This document shows positions 33,396 to 43,648 of a stretch of 64,000 nucleotides of DNA, piece after piece; position 1 is the first letter of the stretch; each line of letters starts with the position of its first letter. The notes below the pieces were generated by a model that saw only the letters and a list, made by a program, of their open reading frames with translations, ran no database searches and was not told the origin of the DNA. The stretch comes from Streptomyces paradoxus. Lineage in GTDB: Bacteria; Actinomycetota; Actinomycetes; Streptomycetales; Streptomycetaceae. Both the position numbers and the translations under genes were made by a program. The stretch lies in contig NZ_JACHGV010000005.1 in the NCBI RefSeq assembly GCF_014202475.1, positions 1 through 64,000 on the forward strand, in the 5' to 3' direction.

Positions 33396-33947
33396 GTGAG
33401 CGATACGAGAAGCGACGGGGAGCTGCTGCGGGCCATAGCCGCGGACGCCGACCGGCGTGCCTTCGAGGAGCTGTACCGGCGCTACGCGCCCTGGCTCCGG
33501 GCCCGGTTGCGGGGGCGGTGCGCCGACCTCGGGGTCGTCGACGACGTGGTGCAGGAGACGTTCCTCGCGGTGTGGCGGGGCAAGGCCCGCCACCGGGAGG
33601 AGGCCGGAGCCGCGGACGCGGCCGGGTGGCTGTGGCGCATCGCGTCGCGGCGGCTCGTGGACGCGCTGCGCGGCGACGGGGCACGGGGGCGGCTGCGGCA
33701 GGCCCTGGCGCGGCTGCGGCACCGGGACGAGGCCTCGGCGGAGGACCGCGTGCTCGCGGGGGTGGAGCACGGGGACCTCGCCGGGGCCCTGGTCCGGCTG
33801 TCGCCGGAGCTGCGGGCGGTGCTGCAGGCGACCGTCATCGACGGGCTGACCACCCGTGAGGCGGCGGTACTGCTCGGGATACCGCCCGGGACGGTCAAGA
33901 CACGGGCGATGCGGGCCCGGAAGCAGCTGCGGGAGGCGTTGGCATGA
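33396..33947 (+). CDS. ECF RNA polymerase sigma factor
   Basis: A 183-residue sigma-70 family protein with regions 2 and 4 only. Region 2 shows FEELYRRYAPWLRARL, VVDDVVQETFLAVWRG and WLWRIASRRLVDALR; region 4 shows LTTREAAVLLGIPPGTVKTRAMRARKQL. GTG start with GAGGAGAT directly upstream. It overlaps the anti-sigma gene by 4 nt. It probably directs its own operon, including the ABC genes downstream. Confidence 0.94.
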   Translation: MSDTRSDGELLRAIAADADRRAFEELYRRYAPWLRARLRGRCADLGVVDDVVQETFLAVWRGKARHREEAGAADAAGWLWRIASRRLVDALRGDGARGRLRQALARLRHRDEASAEDRVLAGVEHGDLAGALVRLSPELRAVLQATVIDGLTTREAAVLLGIPPGTVKTRAMRARKQLREALA

Positions 33948-34776
33948 GCTGGCACGTGCCGGAAGAGGACTTGCGGGCCTACGCACGAGGGGAGCTGGCG
34001 GCTCCCGCGCTCTGGTCCGCCGACGCGCATCTGACCTCTTGCGCCCGATGCCGCGGGGCGCTGGCCTACGTCAGCGACCCGGTCGCCCTGGACGCCGGGT
34101 GGGACCGGCTCGACGCCGAGCTGGACGCGCCCCGCACCGGAATCCTGGAGCGGCTGCTCGTACGAGCCGGGGTGCCGGGGCACACCGCGCGGCTGCTGGC
34201 GGCGACGCCGGTGCTGCGGCGGTCCTGGCTCGGGGCCGTCGTCGCCGTGCTGCTCCTGAGCGTGGCGGCCGGGCACTCCGTGCGCACCGGGGAGTTCCCC
34301 ACGCTGTTCCTGGCCCTGGCGCCGCTGTTGCCGCTGGCGGGGGTGGCGCTGTCGTACGGGCCCGCGCTGGATCCGACGTACGAGATGGCCGTCGTCGCGC
34401 CGACGCACGGGTTCCGGCTGCTGATGATCCGGACCGTGGCCGTGCTGGCCGTCGTGCTCGCGCTGAACGGCCTGGCGACCCTCGCCCTGCCCGCCTACGG
34501 GCTGCGGGCGCTGGCCTGGCTGCTGCCCGGGCTGGCGCTGACCGCGACCGGGCTCGCGCTGACGCCCCGGCTGGGGCCGGTGCTCGCGCCGTCCCTGGTG
34601 GGCGGTGCGTGGGCCGGGCTGCTGCTGACGGCCGACGCGCTGCGGGCGGGGGCGGACGTGCCGCTCGCGCCGTTCACCGCGGCCGGGCAGGGCGTGGCGG
34701 CGGTGGTCGCCGCGCTCGCCGCCGGGCTGCTCTTCCTGCTCCGTGACCGATTCGACCTCTTCCAGGGACGTGCCGT

Positions 34777-34780
<4 letters not shown>
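33944..34780 (+). CDS. Zinc-finger anti-sigma factor, membrane-bound
   Basis: A 278-residue protein. The amino-terminal cytoplasmic part has an H-x3-C-x2-C zinc motif (HLTSCARC), as in ZAS-type anti-sigma factors. About six helices follow, which is more membrane than a typical anti-sigma factor. It starts with ATG overlapping the sigma stop and ends overlapping the ATPase start (ATGA). It should hold the ECF sigma factor inactive until a membrane signal, perhaps transport state, releases it. Confidence 0.85.
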
Positions 34781-35633
<853 letters not shown>

Positions 35634-35637
<4 letters not shown>

Positions 35638-37148
35638 CCGCGGTGGTGGAGAAACCTGCCGTGTCCGGCACGCTGGAGGAGCCGGGCGGGCCCCGGAAGG
35701 CCGTGCTCGCCCTGGCCCTGTTCGAGTCGCGCCGGCTGCTGACCCGGATACCGGTGCTCGTGGCCTTCGCCGTGTACGTCGGCTGGACCGTGTGGCGCTC
35801 CGGGAAGGCCTGGGGCGACTACCCGGCCCTCCAGGACGCCGACCGGGCCACCCAGGGCGCGCCGATGCTCATCGGCCTCGCGGTCCTGCTGTCCGTCAAC
35901 AGCGCCGCGCTGCGCTCCCACAGGCACGGGACGGAACAGCTCCTCACGGTGCTGGTCCTCCCGCGGTGGCGCCGTACGGCCGCGCACGCCCTGTCGGTCG
36001 TGGCCGCGGCCCTGCTCACCGCCGTGTGCGTGGCCGGGCAGTTCGGCCGGGAGGCGCTGCGGCCCGGCGCGATCGGGCACGGGTCGGTGGGCGAACTGCT
36101 CGTCGGCCCGCTGACCGTGCTGCTGTTCGGGCTGGCCGGACTGCTCATGGCCGGGCTGGTGCGGTCCGCCGTCGCCGCACCGCTGCTGGTGGTGCTCTTC
36201 CTGTTCCTGTTCCTCTTCTTCTCGGGCATGGATTACGGGGCGGCCCTTTGGCTGCTGCCGGTGGTCGAGGACGCGACCTCCAACACCCTGCCGTCGGACC
36301 TGCTGGGCCGGCCCGCCGCCTGGCACGCCCTGTACCTGGCCGGGCTCGCGCTGAGCCTCGGCCTGCTGGCGCTGCTCGTGGCCGGCGGCCGCAAGCCTGC
36401 CGTGTTCGCCGGTGTCGCCGGGACGCTGGCCATGACGCTGGTGGGCGGGGTGGCCCAGTCGGCGGGCGACTCCCCCGAGCTGGTCAGGGCGCGCGAACGC
36501 GCCTCGGTGCACCCCGAGCAGGTGCAGTCCTGCGTGCGGCGGGACGGGTCCACGTACTGCGCGTTTCCCGAATGGGAGCCCCGCGTGGGTGACTGGGCCA
36601 GGGTGGTGGATCGCGTCCGGTCCCTGGCCGGGGGCGGCGCCCACGAGCAGGACGTCGTCGTACGGCAACGGGTCGAGGCGCGCTACGGCCTCTCCGGTGA
36701 CGCCGCTCTGGAGTCGCTGAAGCGCCCGCACGAGGTGACGGTGGGCACCCAGTGGGGCGGCAACCGCGTCCCCGAGTTCTCGGCCGCCGTGGCCGGTGTG
36801 CTGATCGCGGGCGACGAGAAGGCCGCGACCTCGATCTGCGACGGCCGCATCGTGCCCCTGATGTGGCTGGCCGTGGGCTGGGAGTCCGACCCGCTCGACG
36901 CGCTGCGCCGGGTTCGCCTCAACGACACCGTCACCGGCTCCGACTCCGTGCTCCAGCCCACCGACGGGCTGTACATGACCGAGGCGCAGACCGAGGTGCT
37001 GCGCGCGCTGCTCGACCTGCCCCGCGCCGAGGCCGGCGCACGGGTCAAGGACCGGTGGGTCGAACTCACCGCCCCGAAGATCACCGCGGCCCGGGCCGCC
37101 GAACTGCTGGGCCTGCCCGCGCCCGAGGGGGAGGACAAGTGCCTGTGA
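35634..37148 (+). CDS. Large membrane protein, ABC permease with extracytoplasmic domain
   Basis: A 504-residue protein: six or so helices (about 25-270) in ABC-2 permease style, then a ~230-residue soluble domain starting near QSCVRRDGSTYCAFPEW, with a Cys pair spaced by 8 residues. The soluble part lies outside the membrane by prediction and resembles no enzyme I recognise. It could sense or bind the transported compound and inform the sigma system. The ATG at 35634 overlaps the ATPase stop. Confidence 0.82.
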
Positions 37149-37765
37149 CCCGGCAGCTGGTGCTCCCCGTCCACCGGACGGTGCCGTGGGGCGCGGTCGG
37201 CGCGGCCGGTGCGGCGGGACTGCTGCTCGCCGCGCTGACCCGGACCGGCGAGACGGCGGAACGGCTCTCCCTGTACCTGCTGCGGGCCGCGATCCTCGCC
37301 TTCGCCGTGGGCCTGGCCTTCCTCCTGGACGACCCGGCCCGGCACACCACGGCCGCCGTGCCGACCCCGCGCCCGGTCCGTGTGGCCCTGCGCGTCGCCC
37401 TGGCCGTCCCGGCAGCGGCGGCCTGGTGGACGGTGGCCCTGCTGCTCGTGCCACAGGGCGCGCGCCCCCCGGTGGGCGACATCACGCTGGAGGCCGGGGC
37501 CGCCTTCGTCCTGGCGGTCGCGGGCGCGGCGGCCGCGGTGCGCTTCAGCGAGGTCGCCCGGCCCGGACCGCCGGTCTCGGGCGGGCTGTTGGCCACGGCC
37601 GTCCTGGCCCTGCTGTTCTGGCCCGGCCGCTGGGCCCTGTTCGTGCCGGTGGAGGACGAGCGGTGGGCCGCGGCGCACGACCGGTGGGCCGTGGTGCTGG
37701 CCGGGGCGGTGGTCTTCGGCGCGGTGTGCGCGGTGGAGCCGGTGCGGCGACGGATCCGGTTCTAG
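37139..37765 (+). CDS. Polytopic membrane protein of the sigma-ABC operon
   Basis: A 208-residue protein with about six hydrophobic helices and short loops, probably a second permease subunit. The GTG at 37139 has GGGGGAGGA 3-5 nt upstream; a GTG at 37145 (GTGA overlap with the upstream stop) is an alternative. No motif I recognise. It is the last gene of the operon beginning with the sigma factor. Confidence 0.8.
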   Translation: MPVTRQLVLPVHRTVPWGAVGAAGAAGLLLAALTRTGETAERLSLYLLRAAILAFAVGLAFLLDDPARHTTAAVPTPRPVRVALRVALAVPAAAAWWTVALLLVPQGARPPVGDITLEAGAAFVLAVAGAAAAVRFSEVARPGPPVSGGLLATAVLALLFWPGRWALFVPVEDERWAAAHDRWAVVLAGAVVFGAVCAVEPVRRRIRF

Positions 37766-37831
37766 CACGCCGAGTGGTTGTGCAAAAGGAGCACGTCCGG
37801 CTTCCAGGTTCCCTGTTCACCGGCCCCTCCG

Positions 37832-37846
37832 ACAACCGCCTGTTGT
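37832..37846. promoter_or_regulatory. Possible LysR operator
   Basis: ACAAC (37832-37836) and GTTGT (37842-37846) around CGCCT form a 15-bp palindrome of LysR size, overlapping the spacer upstream of a TACGCT -10 element at 37852-37857. Confidence 0.4.
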
Positions 37847-37864
37847 GCGGCTACGCTGCCCCTT

Positions 37865-38842
37865 GTGGACCTCAAAGCCGTACGGGCCTTCGTGGCGATC
37901 GCCGACTCCGGGCAGTTCCAGAAGGCCGCCGTGGACCTGGCCCTCACCCAGCAGGCCGTGTCCAAGCGGATCGCCGCGCTGGAGAGGGACCTCGGGGTAC
38001 GGCTGCTGGTCCGTACGCCGCGCGGGGCGGAACTCACCATCGACGGGCAGGCCCTGCTGCCGCACGCCCGGGTCCTGCTCCGGGCCGAGGAGCGGGCGAC
38101 GGCCGCCGTCCGGCCCGGCGACCGGGCGCTGCGGGTGGACGTCGTGGGACGCCGGGCCGCCCCCGGCGGACTGGTGCAGCACTTCCACCGGGCGCACCCG
38201 GAGATCGCCCTGGATGTCGTCACGCTGTTCGACGTCGAGACGGCCGTGACAGCCCTGCGGGACGGGGCCGTCGACGCCACCTTCCGTGCCGTCACCATGC
38301 CCGGGCAGCGGCTCCCCGACGGCATCACGGCCACCCCGGTCCTCGACGAGCCGCTGCGGCTGTGCGTCGGCCCCGGCCATCCGTTCGCCCGGGCCGCCCG
38401 GGTCACGACCGCGCAGCTCGCCGGACACCGGATCTGGATGCCGGGCAACGTGCCCGGGACCGAGTGGCACGCCTACTACGAGGAACTGGCCACGGCGTTC
38501 GGGCCGGCCATCGACACCATCGGGCCCAACTTCGGCCTGGAGGCGCTCCTCGACACGATCGCCGGTTCCGCGACCGTGGCGACCTTCCTCAGCGAACGCA
38601 CCCCGCACGTCTGGCCGGTCGCCCACGACCTGCGGCTCGTCCCGCTCGTGGATCCGGTCCCGGTCTACCCGCACTCACTGCTCTGGCGCACGGACAACCC
38701 GCATCCCGGCCTGACGGCCCTGCGCGACTATCTGGTGGCGACCCGGCCGCGACCGCCACAGGGCGCGACCTGGCGGCCGTCCTGGGCGCAGCCGCCGCCC
38801 ACCCACGTGCCGCCTACCCGAGCTGCTTCTCCATCAGGGTGA
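37865..38842 (+). CDS. LysR-family transcriptional regulator
   Basis: A 325-residue regulator. The winged helix is at the start (VDLKAVRAFVAIADSGQFQ, LALTQQAVSKRIAALERDL). An effector domain with strands such as LRVDVVGRRAAPGGL and EIALDVVTLFD follows. GTG at 37865 is 7 nt from a TACGCT hexamer, so the mRNA is probably leaderless. The last ~40 residues are Pro-rich and its end overlaps the convergent GNAT gene by 29 nt. Target and inducer unknown. Confidence 0.9.
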   Translation: MDLKAVRAFVAIADSGQFQKAAVDLALTQQAVSKRIAALERDLGVRLLVRTPRGAELTIDGQALLPHARVLLRAEERATAAVRPGDRALRVDVVGRRAAPGGLVQHFHRAHPEIALDVVTLFDVETAVTALRDGAVDATFRAVTMPGQRLPDGITATPVLDEPLRLCVGPGHPFARAARVTTAQLAGHRIWMPGNVPGTEWHAYYEELATAFGPAIDTIGPNFGLEALLDTIAGSATVATFLSERTPHVWPVAHDLRLVPLVDPVPVYPHSLLWRTDNPHPGLTALRDYLVATRPRPPQGATWRPSWAQPPPTHVPPTRAASPSG

Positions 38843-39335
38843 AGGACTTGGGCGCCCCGCCGGGCTGCGGCTTGCCCGCCTTGTGCCCCACGACGCGGTA
38901 ACCGGCTGCCAGGTAGTAGGCGTTGAGCTGCGCGTTGCTCGCGAGGCAGTCCAGGCGAACCCGGCTGCGTCCCGCCTCGGCCACACGGCGCTCGGCGGCG
39001 TCCAGCAGCAGTCGGCCCGTCCCGGGCGCGGTGGCGGTCCGGTCCACCATCAGCCGGTGCACGTACCCGGCCACGGGCGGCTGCGGGCCCCAGGCGTCCT
39101 CGTCCTCCCACCACAGCTCCCAGGCACCCGCGAGGCGCCCGCCGGCCTCGGCGAGCCAGACCTCGCCGTGCTCCATGACCCGGCGGAAGTGGTCCTCGTC
39201 GAGCTCCCCCGGCTGCCACTGCCCGGTGACACCACGGGCCAGCAACCGGCGGGCGGCGGCGTCGCGCAGTCGCACGAGAGCGGCCAGGTCCGCCTCGGCG
39301 GCGGGCCGGACACGCAGTCCGGTCGTCGAGGGCAC
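38814..39335 (-). CDS. GNAT-family N-acetyltransferase
   Basis: A 173-residue acetyltransferase. The acetyl-CoA loop RLMVDRTATAPGTGRLLLDA is present, with carboxy-terminal LDCLASNAQLNAYYLAAGYRVVG. It starts with GTG at 39335, 4 nt after the mshD stop, so it is likely co-transcribed with mshD. Its 3' end overlaps the convergent LysR gene. The substrate is unknown. Confidence 0.9.
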   Translation of the reverse strand: MPSTTGLRVRPAAEADLAALVRLRDAAARRLLARGVTGQWQPGELDEDHFRRVMEHGEVWLAEAGGRLAGAWELWWEDEDAWGPQPPVAGYVHRLMVDRTATAPGTGRLLLDAAERRVAEAGRSRVRLDCLASNAQLNAYYLAAGYRVVGHKAGKPQPGGAPKSFTLMEKQLG

Positions 39336-39338
39336 GGC

Positions 39339-40265
39339 TCAGGTCTCCGTCCGGTACATGAGGTCCACCTCGTGCGTGGTGAACCCCAGCCGCTCGTAGA
39401 CCGACACCGCCGCCTTGTTGTCGGCGTCGACGTAGAGCATCGCGGTCGGCAGGCCCTGCCCCGCCAGGTGCCGCAGCCCGATCGTGGTGAGGGACTTGCC
39501 GAGGCCGCCGCCCTGCGCGCCCGGCCCCACACCGAGGACGTACACCTCGCCCAGGCCCTCCTCGGCGTGCACCTTCGTCCAGTGGAAGCCGACGAGTTCG
39601 TCGCCGCGGAAGGCCAGGAAGAAGCCCGCCGGGTCGAACCACGGCTCGGCCTTGCGGTCGTCGAGGTCGCGCTGGGTGAGGGAGCCCTGCTCGGGGTGGT
39701 GGGCGAAGGCGGCGGCGTTGACCGCGAGCCAGGCCGCGTCGTCCTCGCCGGGGACGAAGGTGCGGATCGTGACGCCCTCGGGGAGCACCGGGTCGGGTGC
39801 GTCGAAGCCGGTCAACGGCCGCCGCATCTGGCGCAGTTCACGGAACAGCGTCAGGCCGAGGACCTGCGCGAGATGCCGGGCGGCGGAGTGCCCGCCGTGT
39901 GCCCACACCCGCAGCCGCTTCCCCGACGCGGCCAGCAGCGCCGAACCGAGCGCGCGTCCGTGCCCGTGCCCGCGGTGGCCGGGGTGCACGACCAGCTCGG
40001 CGGCCGGCGGCTCCACCGGGTCGGTGTCCTCCAACTGGGCATAGCCGACGAGTACGCCGTCGACGGTGAGCAGCAGATGGGCCACGCCCTCCCGCTCGCC
40101 GCCGCGCAACTGCAACCGGCCCTGTTCGGACACCGCCTGCTGCCCGTCGGTCCGGGCCGCCTCGTCGAGCAGCCCGAGCACGGCCTCGGTCTGCTCCGCG
40201 GAGAGCGCGGCAAGGGTCTCGATCGAGCGGGGGTGGCCTGGCCGTACGGTGTCGTCGCTGGTCAT
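39339..40265 (-). CDS. mshD: Mycothiol synthase MshD
   Basis: A 308-residue enzyme with two tandem GNAT domains, the MshD layout. The second has LGEVYVLGVGPGAQGGGLGKSLT and TAMLYVDADNKAAVSVYERLGF; the first has AAELVVHPGHRGHGHGRAL. It acetylates Cys-GlcN-Ins with acetyl-CoA to finish mycothiol, the actinobacterial low-molecular-weight thiol. The ATG at 40265 is preferred over longer frames. A GNAT gene follows in the same operon. Confidence 0.95.
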   Translation of the reverse strand: MTSDDTVRPGHPRSIETLAALSAEQTEAVLGLLDEAARTDGQQAVSEQGRLQLRGGEREGVAHLLLTVDGVLVGYAQLEDTDPVEPPAAELVVHPGHRGHGHGRALGSALLAASGKRLRVWAHGGHSAARHLAQVLGLTLFRELRQMRRPLTGFDAPDPVLPEGVTIRTFVPGEDDAAWLAVNAAAFAHHPEQGSLTQRDLDDRKAEPWFDPAGFFLAFRGDELVGFHWTKVHAEEGLGEVYVLGVGPGAQGGGLGKSLTTIGLRHLAGQGLPTAMLYVDADNKAAVSVYERLGFTTHEVDLMYRTET

Positions 40266-40410
40266 GCGTACGAGGGTACGGGGCGCCACCGGCAAATCGT
40301 CGGCAAAGAAGCAACCAGGTCGTAACCACGAAAGGCCTGTCGCGCTACGCGCGTTGACTCTAGGCTGCGCCGGACGACATCACTGTCCCAGCAGACCCAC
40401 AGGGGGGCGT

Positions 40411-42228
40411 ATGCCAGCCACTTCACCGGCGCATCCGGAGCGCCGGAGACGTCGTACGAATCGTTTCGCCGCTCTCGCCGCCGGTGTCGTCACCGTCGGC
40501 GCGCTGGCAGCCGCGGGGCTGCCGGGGTCGGCGACCGCCGGCGAGGAGGACCAGGGGGGCGGGCACTGGCCCGGCCGCTACCAGGACGTGCAGCTGCTGT
40601 CCTTCAACGACCTGCACGGCAACCTGGAGCCGCCGGCGGGCTCGTCCGGCCGGGTCACCGAGCACCAGCACGACGGCACGACGAAAACCATCGACGCCGG
40701 TGGTGTCGAGTACCTCGCCACCCACCTGCGCGAGGCCCGCAAGGGCGAGAAGTACTCCATCACGGCCGCCGGCGGCGACATGGTCGGCGCCTCCCCGCTG
40801 ATCTCCGGGCTGTTCCACGACGAGCCGACCATCGAGGCGCTGAACAAGCTCGACCTCGACGTCACCTCGGTCGGCAACCACGAGTTCGACGAGGGCGCCA
40901 AGGAGCTGGCCCGCCTCCAGAACGGCGGCTGCCACCCGAAGGACGGCTGCTACACGGACGAGAAGTTCCAGGGTGCCGACTTCCCCTACCTGGCCGCCAA
41001 CGTCCTCGACGAGAAGACGAAGAAGCCGATCCTCAAGCCCTACTGGGTGTGGAAGAAGAACGGCGTCAAGGTCGGCTTCATCGGCGTGACCCTGGAGGGC
41101 ACCCCGGACATCGTCTCCGCCGAGGGCGTCAAGGGCCTGTCCTTCAAGGACGAGACCGAAACGATCAACAAGTACGCCAAGGTGCTGCAGAAGCAGGGCG
41201 TGAAGTCGATCGTCGCGCTCATCCACGAGGGCGGCTTCCCGGCGTCGACGTCGTACAACTACGACTGTGACTCCCCGGGTGCGGGCGACGGCATCTCCGG
41301 CCCGATCGTCGACATCGCCAAGAACGTCACGCCGCAGGTCGACGCGCTGGTCACCGGCCACACCCACAGCGCGTACGTGTGCAGCATCGCCGACCCGGCG
41401 GGCAAGCCCCGCATGGTCACCTCGGCCGCGTCCTTCGGCCGCCTCTACACCGACACCACGCTGACCTACGACCGCAGGACCGGCGACATCGCCCGCACGG
41501 CGGTGAAGTCCGCGAACCGCGTGGTCACCCGGGACGTCCCCAAGGCGCCCGACATGACCGAGCTGATCAGCAAGTGGAACACGCTGGCCGCGCCCATCGG
41601 CAACAAGCCGATCGGCTACATCTCCGGCGACATCGGCAACACCGGCACCGAGTCCCCGCTCGGCGACCTGATCGCCGACGCCCAGCTCGCGCACGGCAAG
41701 CAGCTCGACCCGGAGACGGACCTGGCGCTGATGAACCCGGGCGGTATCCGGGCGCCCCTGACGTACGCGGCCAAGGCCGCCGAGGGCGACGGTGTCGTCA
41801 CCTACGCCGAGGGCTTCACCGTCCAGCCGTTCGCCAACACCGTGAACCTCCAGGACTTCACGGGCGCGCAGCTGATCCAGGTGCTCAAGGAGCAGGTGAC
41901 CGGCCCCAACGCGGCGGCCCCGAAGGTCCTCCAGGTCTCGTCCGGCCTGACCTACACGCTGGACCTCACCAAGTCCGGTGCCGACCGGGTGGTCACGGAC
42001 AGCATCAAGCTGAACGGCTCGGCCATCGACCCGGCGGCCACCTACCGCGTCGCGACGAACAGCTTCCTCGCGGGCGGCGGCGACGGCTTCCCGACCCTCG
42101 GCCAGGGCGCGAACGACGTCGTCGGCTCCGACGACCTGACCGCGCTGGAGCAGTACCTGACGGCCAACTCCTCGGCTGCGGGCCCGATCGCGCCGCCGAA
42201 GGCGGACCGGATCACGATCGTGAAGTAG
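40411..42228 (+). CDS. Secreted 5'-nucleotidase / UshA-like phosphoesterase
   Basis: A 605-residue exported enzyme. A basic, then hydrophobic signal ends near SATAGEE. The metallophosphoesterase domain shows LLSFNDLHGNLEP, GGDMVGASPL, SVGNHEFDEG and the metal-binding VTGHTHSAYVC. The carboxy-terminal 5'-nucleotidase domain has NPGGIRAPL and AGGGDGFPTL. It removes phosphate from extracellular nucleotides, which fits the Pst/Pit genes earlier in the window. The ATG at 40411 has AGGGGGG 3-5 nt upstream. Confidence 0.95.
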   Translation: MPATSPAHPERRRRRTNRFAALAAGVVTVGALAAAGLPGSATAGEEDQGGGHWPGRYQDVQLLSFNDLHGNLEPPAGSSGRVTEHQHDGTTKTIDAGGVEYLATHLREARKGEKYSITAAGGDMVGASPLISGLFHDEPTIEALNKLDLDVTSVGNHEFDEGAKELARLQNGGCHPKDGCYTDEKFQGADFPYLAANVLDEKTKKPILKPYWVWKKNGVKVGFIGVTLEGTPDIVSAEGVKGLSFKDETETINKYAKVLQKQGVKSIVALIHEGGFPASTSYNYDCDSPGAGDGISGPIVDIAKNVTPQVDALVTGHTHSAYVCSIADPAGKPRMVTSAASFGRLYTDTTLTYDRRTGDIARTAVKSANRVVTRDVPKAPDMTELISKWNTLAAPIGNKPIGYISGDIGNTGTESPLGDLIADAQLAHGKQLDPETDLALMNPGGIRAPLTYAAKAAEGDGVVTYAEGFTVQPFANTVNLQDFTGAQLIQVLKEQVTGPNAAAPKVLQVSSGLTYTLDLTKSGADRVVTDSIKLNGSAIDPAATYRVATNSFLAGGGDGFPTLGQGANDVVGSDDLTALEQYLTANSSAAGPIAPPKADRITIVK

Positions 42229-42286
42229 GTCGCATACCGGGGGTTCGAGTTGCGGGTGGGGGAGGTGCGCATGGTCGGATGGATCG

Positions 42287-43498
42287 ATGCGTACCCCCCA
42301 CCACCTAGATGCGCATCCCCGTCCGAACCCGTACGAGGAGCTCGCCGCCCTCGATGACGGGCCTCTGGAGGAGACCCCTCTGGAGGAGTTCCTCCCGGAG
42401 GAACGCGATGTGGGCGCCGAGGACGCCTGGGCCCCGCCGGACCACCGCCGCGGCGGCAAGCGGCGTCGGAAGAATCGTTTCGCTGGCTTGCCGCTCGCGG
42501 TGAAGGCGGTCGTCGGCCTGGTCGTCCTGGCCGCGTTCGCCGCCCTCGGCGACCGCTGGGCCGTGCTGTACGCCGAGCACCGCGCCGCGGACACCCTCAA
42601 GGACCGCCTCGACCTGGCCGCCGCGCCCGAAGTGGAGATCGGCGGCTTCCCCTTCCTCACCCAGCTCGCCGACAAGCGGCTGGAGTCGGTGAAGGTGACC
42701 GTCCCGGACGTTGCCGCCGACCGGGTCTCGCTGGCGCAGGTGTCGGCCACGGCCCACGACGTGACGCTCAACGCCGACGGCCTGACCTCCGTACGCGGCG
42801 CCGACGTCCCCCGGTTCGACGGGGACGTCATGCTGTCCTTCGAGGACCTCAACCGTGAACTGGGCGCCTCCCAGGTGACGTTCACCGGCGAGGGCCGGGA
42901 CCGGGTGCGGGCCCGCGGCACCCTGCCGGTCGCCGGGCACAACCTGAAGCTGCGGGCCGAGGCTCGGATCCAGCGGCAGGGGGAGCGGGGCATCGCCACG
43001 GAGATCGGCGGCATGCGCCTGGACATCGGGGACCTGGCGACCTACCGCCCCGGCAAGCGCGCCTCGGAAGGCCTGCACCTGACGCCCGAGGCCTCCGCCG
43101 ACCTGGCCCGGGAGGCTCAGAAGGCCAAGGCGCTGCTGTCGGTCCCGGCCATCGTGCAGCGCATGGGCGTGCCCGAGGCGACCGTGGACCAGGCCCTGGC
43201 CGACGACGGCAAGCTCGCCGAGCTGACCGGCTCCCCGCGCTTCGCCCGGCAGGCCGAACGCCTGAACCTCATCGATCTCGCCCTGGACAACCCCGAGGTG
43301 CTCAAGCGCCTGGGCCTCGACCCCGGTCTCCTGGGTGAGTTGTCGGGCCTGACCCGCCCGGTCCTGGCCGACCGGCTCGCCCTGGCGTTCGAACTGCCGA
43401 AGCCGGAGCAGGGGGACGTGAGGCTGGAGGACGTACGGGTGGAGGAGGACGGCATCCGGGTGCGGCTGTCGGGCTCGGGGCTGACGGTGGGCTCCTAA
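42287..43498 (+). CDS. DUF2993 envelope protein (LmeA-like)
   Basis: A 403-residue protein. About 65 acidic, Pro-rich cytoplasmic residues precede a basic stretch (RRGGKRRRKNRF) and a single helix (AVKAVVGLVVLAAFAAL). The outside part contains the DUF2993 hallmark EIGGFPFLTQLADKRLESVKV. Mycobacterial LmeA of this family takes part in lipomannan assembly. A paralogue of 245 residues is at 57454. It is monocistronic. Confidence 0.88.
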   Translation: MRTPHHLDAHPRPNPYEELAALDDGPLEETPLEEFLPEERDVGAEDAWAPPDHRRGGKRRRKNRFAGLPLAVKAVVGLVVLAAFAALGDRWAVLYAEHRAADTLKDRLDLAAAPEVEIGGFPFLTQLADKRLESVKVTVPDVAADRVSLAQVSATAHDVTLNADGLTSVRGADVPRFDGDVMLSFEDLNRELGASQVTFTGEGRDRVRARGTLPVAGHNLKLRAEARIQRQGERGIATEIGGMRLDIGDLATYRPGKRASEGLHLTPEASADLAREAQKAKALLSVPAIVQRMGVPEATVDQALADDGKLAELTGSPRFARQAERLNLIDLALDNPEVLKRLGLDPGLLGELSGLTRPVLADRLALAFELPKPEQGDVRLEDVRVEEDGIRVRLSGSGLTVGS

Positions 43499-43554
43499 CT
43501 GCAACGCCGACTCGGTATCCCTGCTTTCTTGATGAAATTTGGTGTGCTGATGTG

Positions 43555-43584
43555 TTGACCTCTGTTCGAGTCTCCTTCTAGTTT
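43555..43584 (+). promoter_or_regulatory. Housekeeping-type promoter of the GH5 cellulase gene
   Basis: TTGACC at 43555-43560, an 18-nt spacer and TAGTTT at 43579-43584, about 60 nt upstream of the GTG. This is a good match to a HrdB-type promoter. No CebR operator (TGGGAGCGCTCCCA) is visible nearby. Confidence 0.65.
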
Positions 43585-43648
43585 CGTGCTCCACTGGGCG
43601 GTCCGTCTGTGGGCTGCTCACCTTCGCACATGCTCAGAAGGGGATGTC

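Noticed and set aside
42214..42226. CACGATCGTG palindrome at the end of the nucleotidase gene
   Set aside because: Short, within coding sequence and expected by chance in GC-rich DNA.
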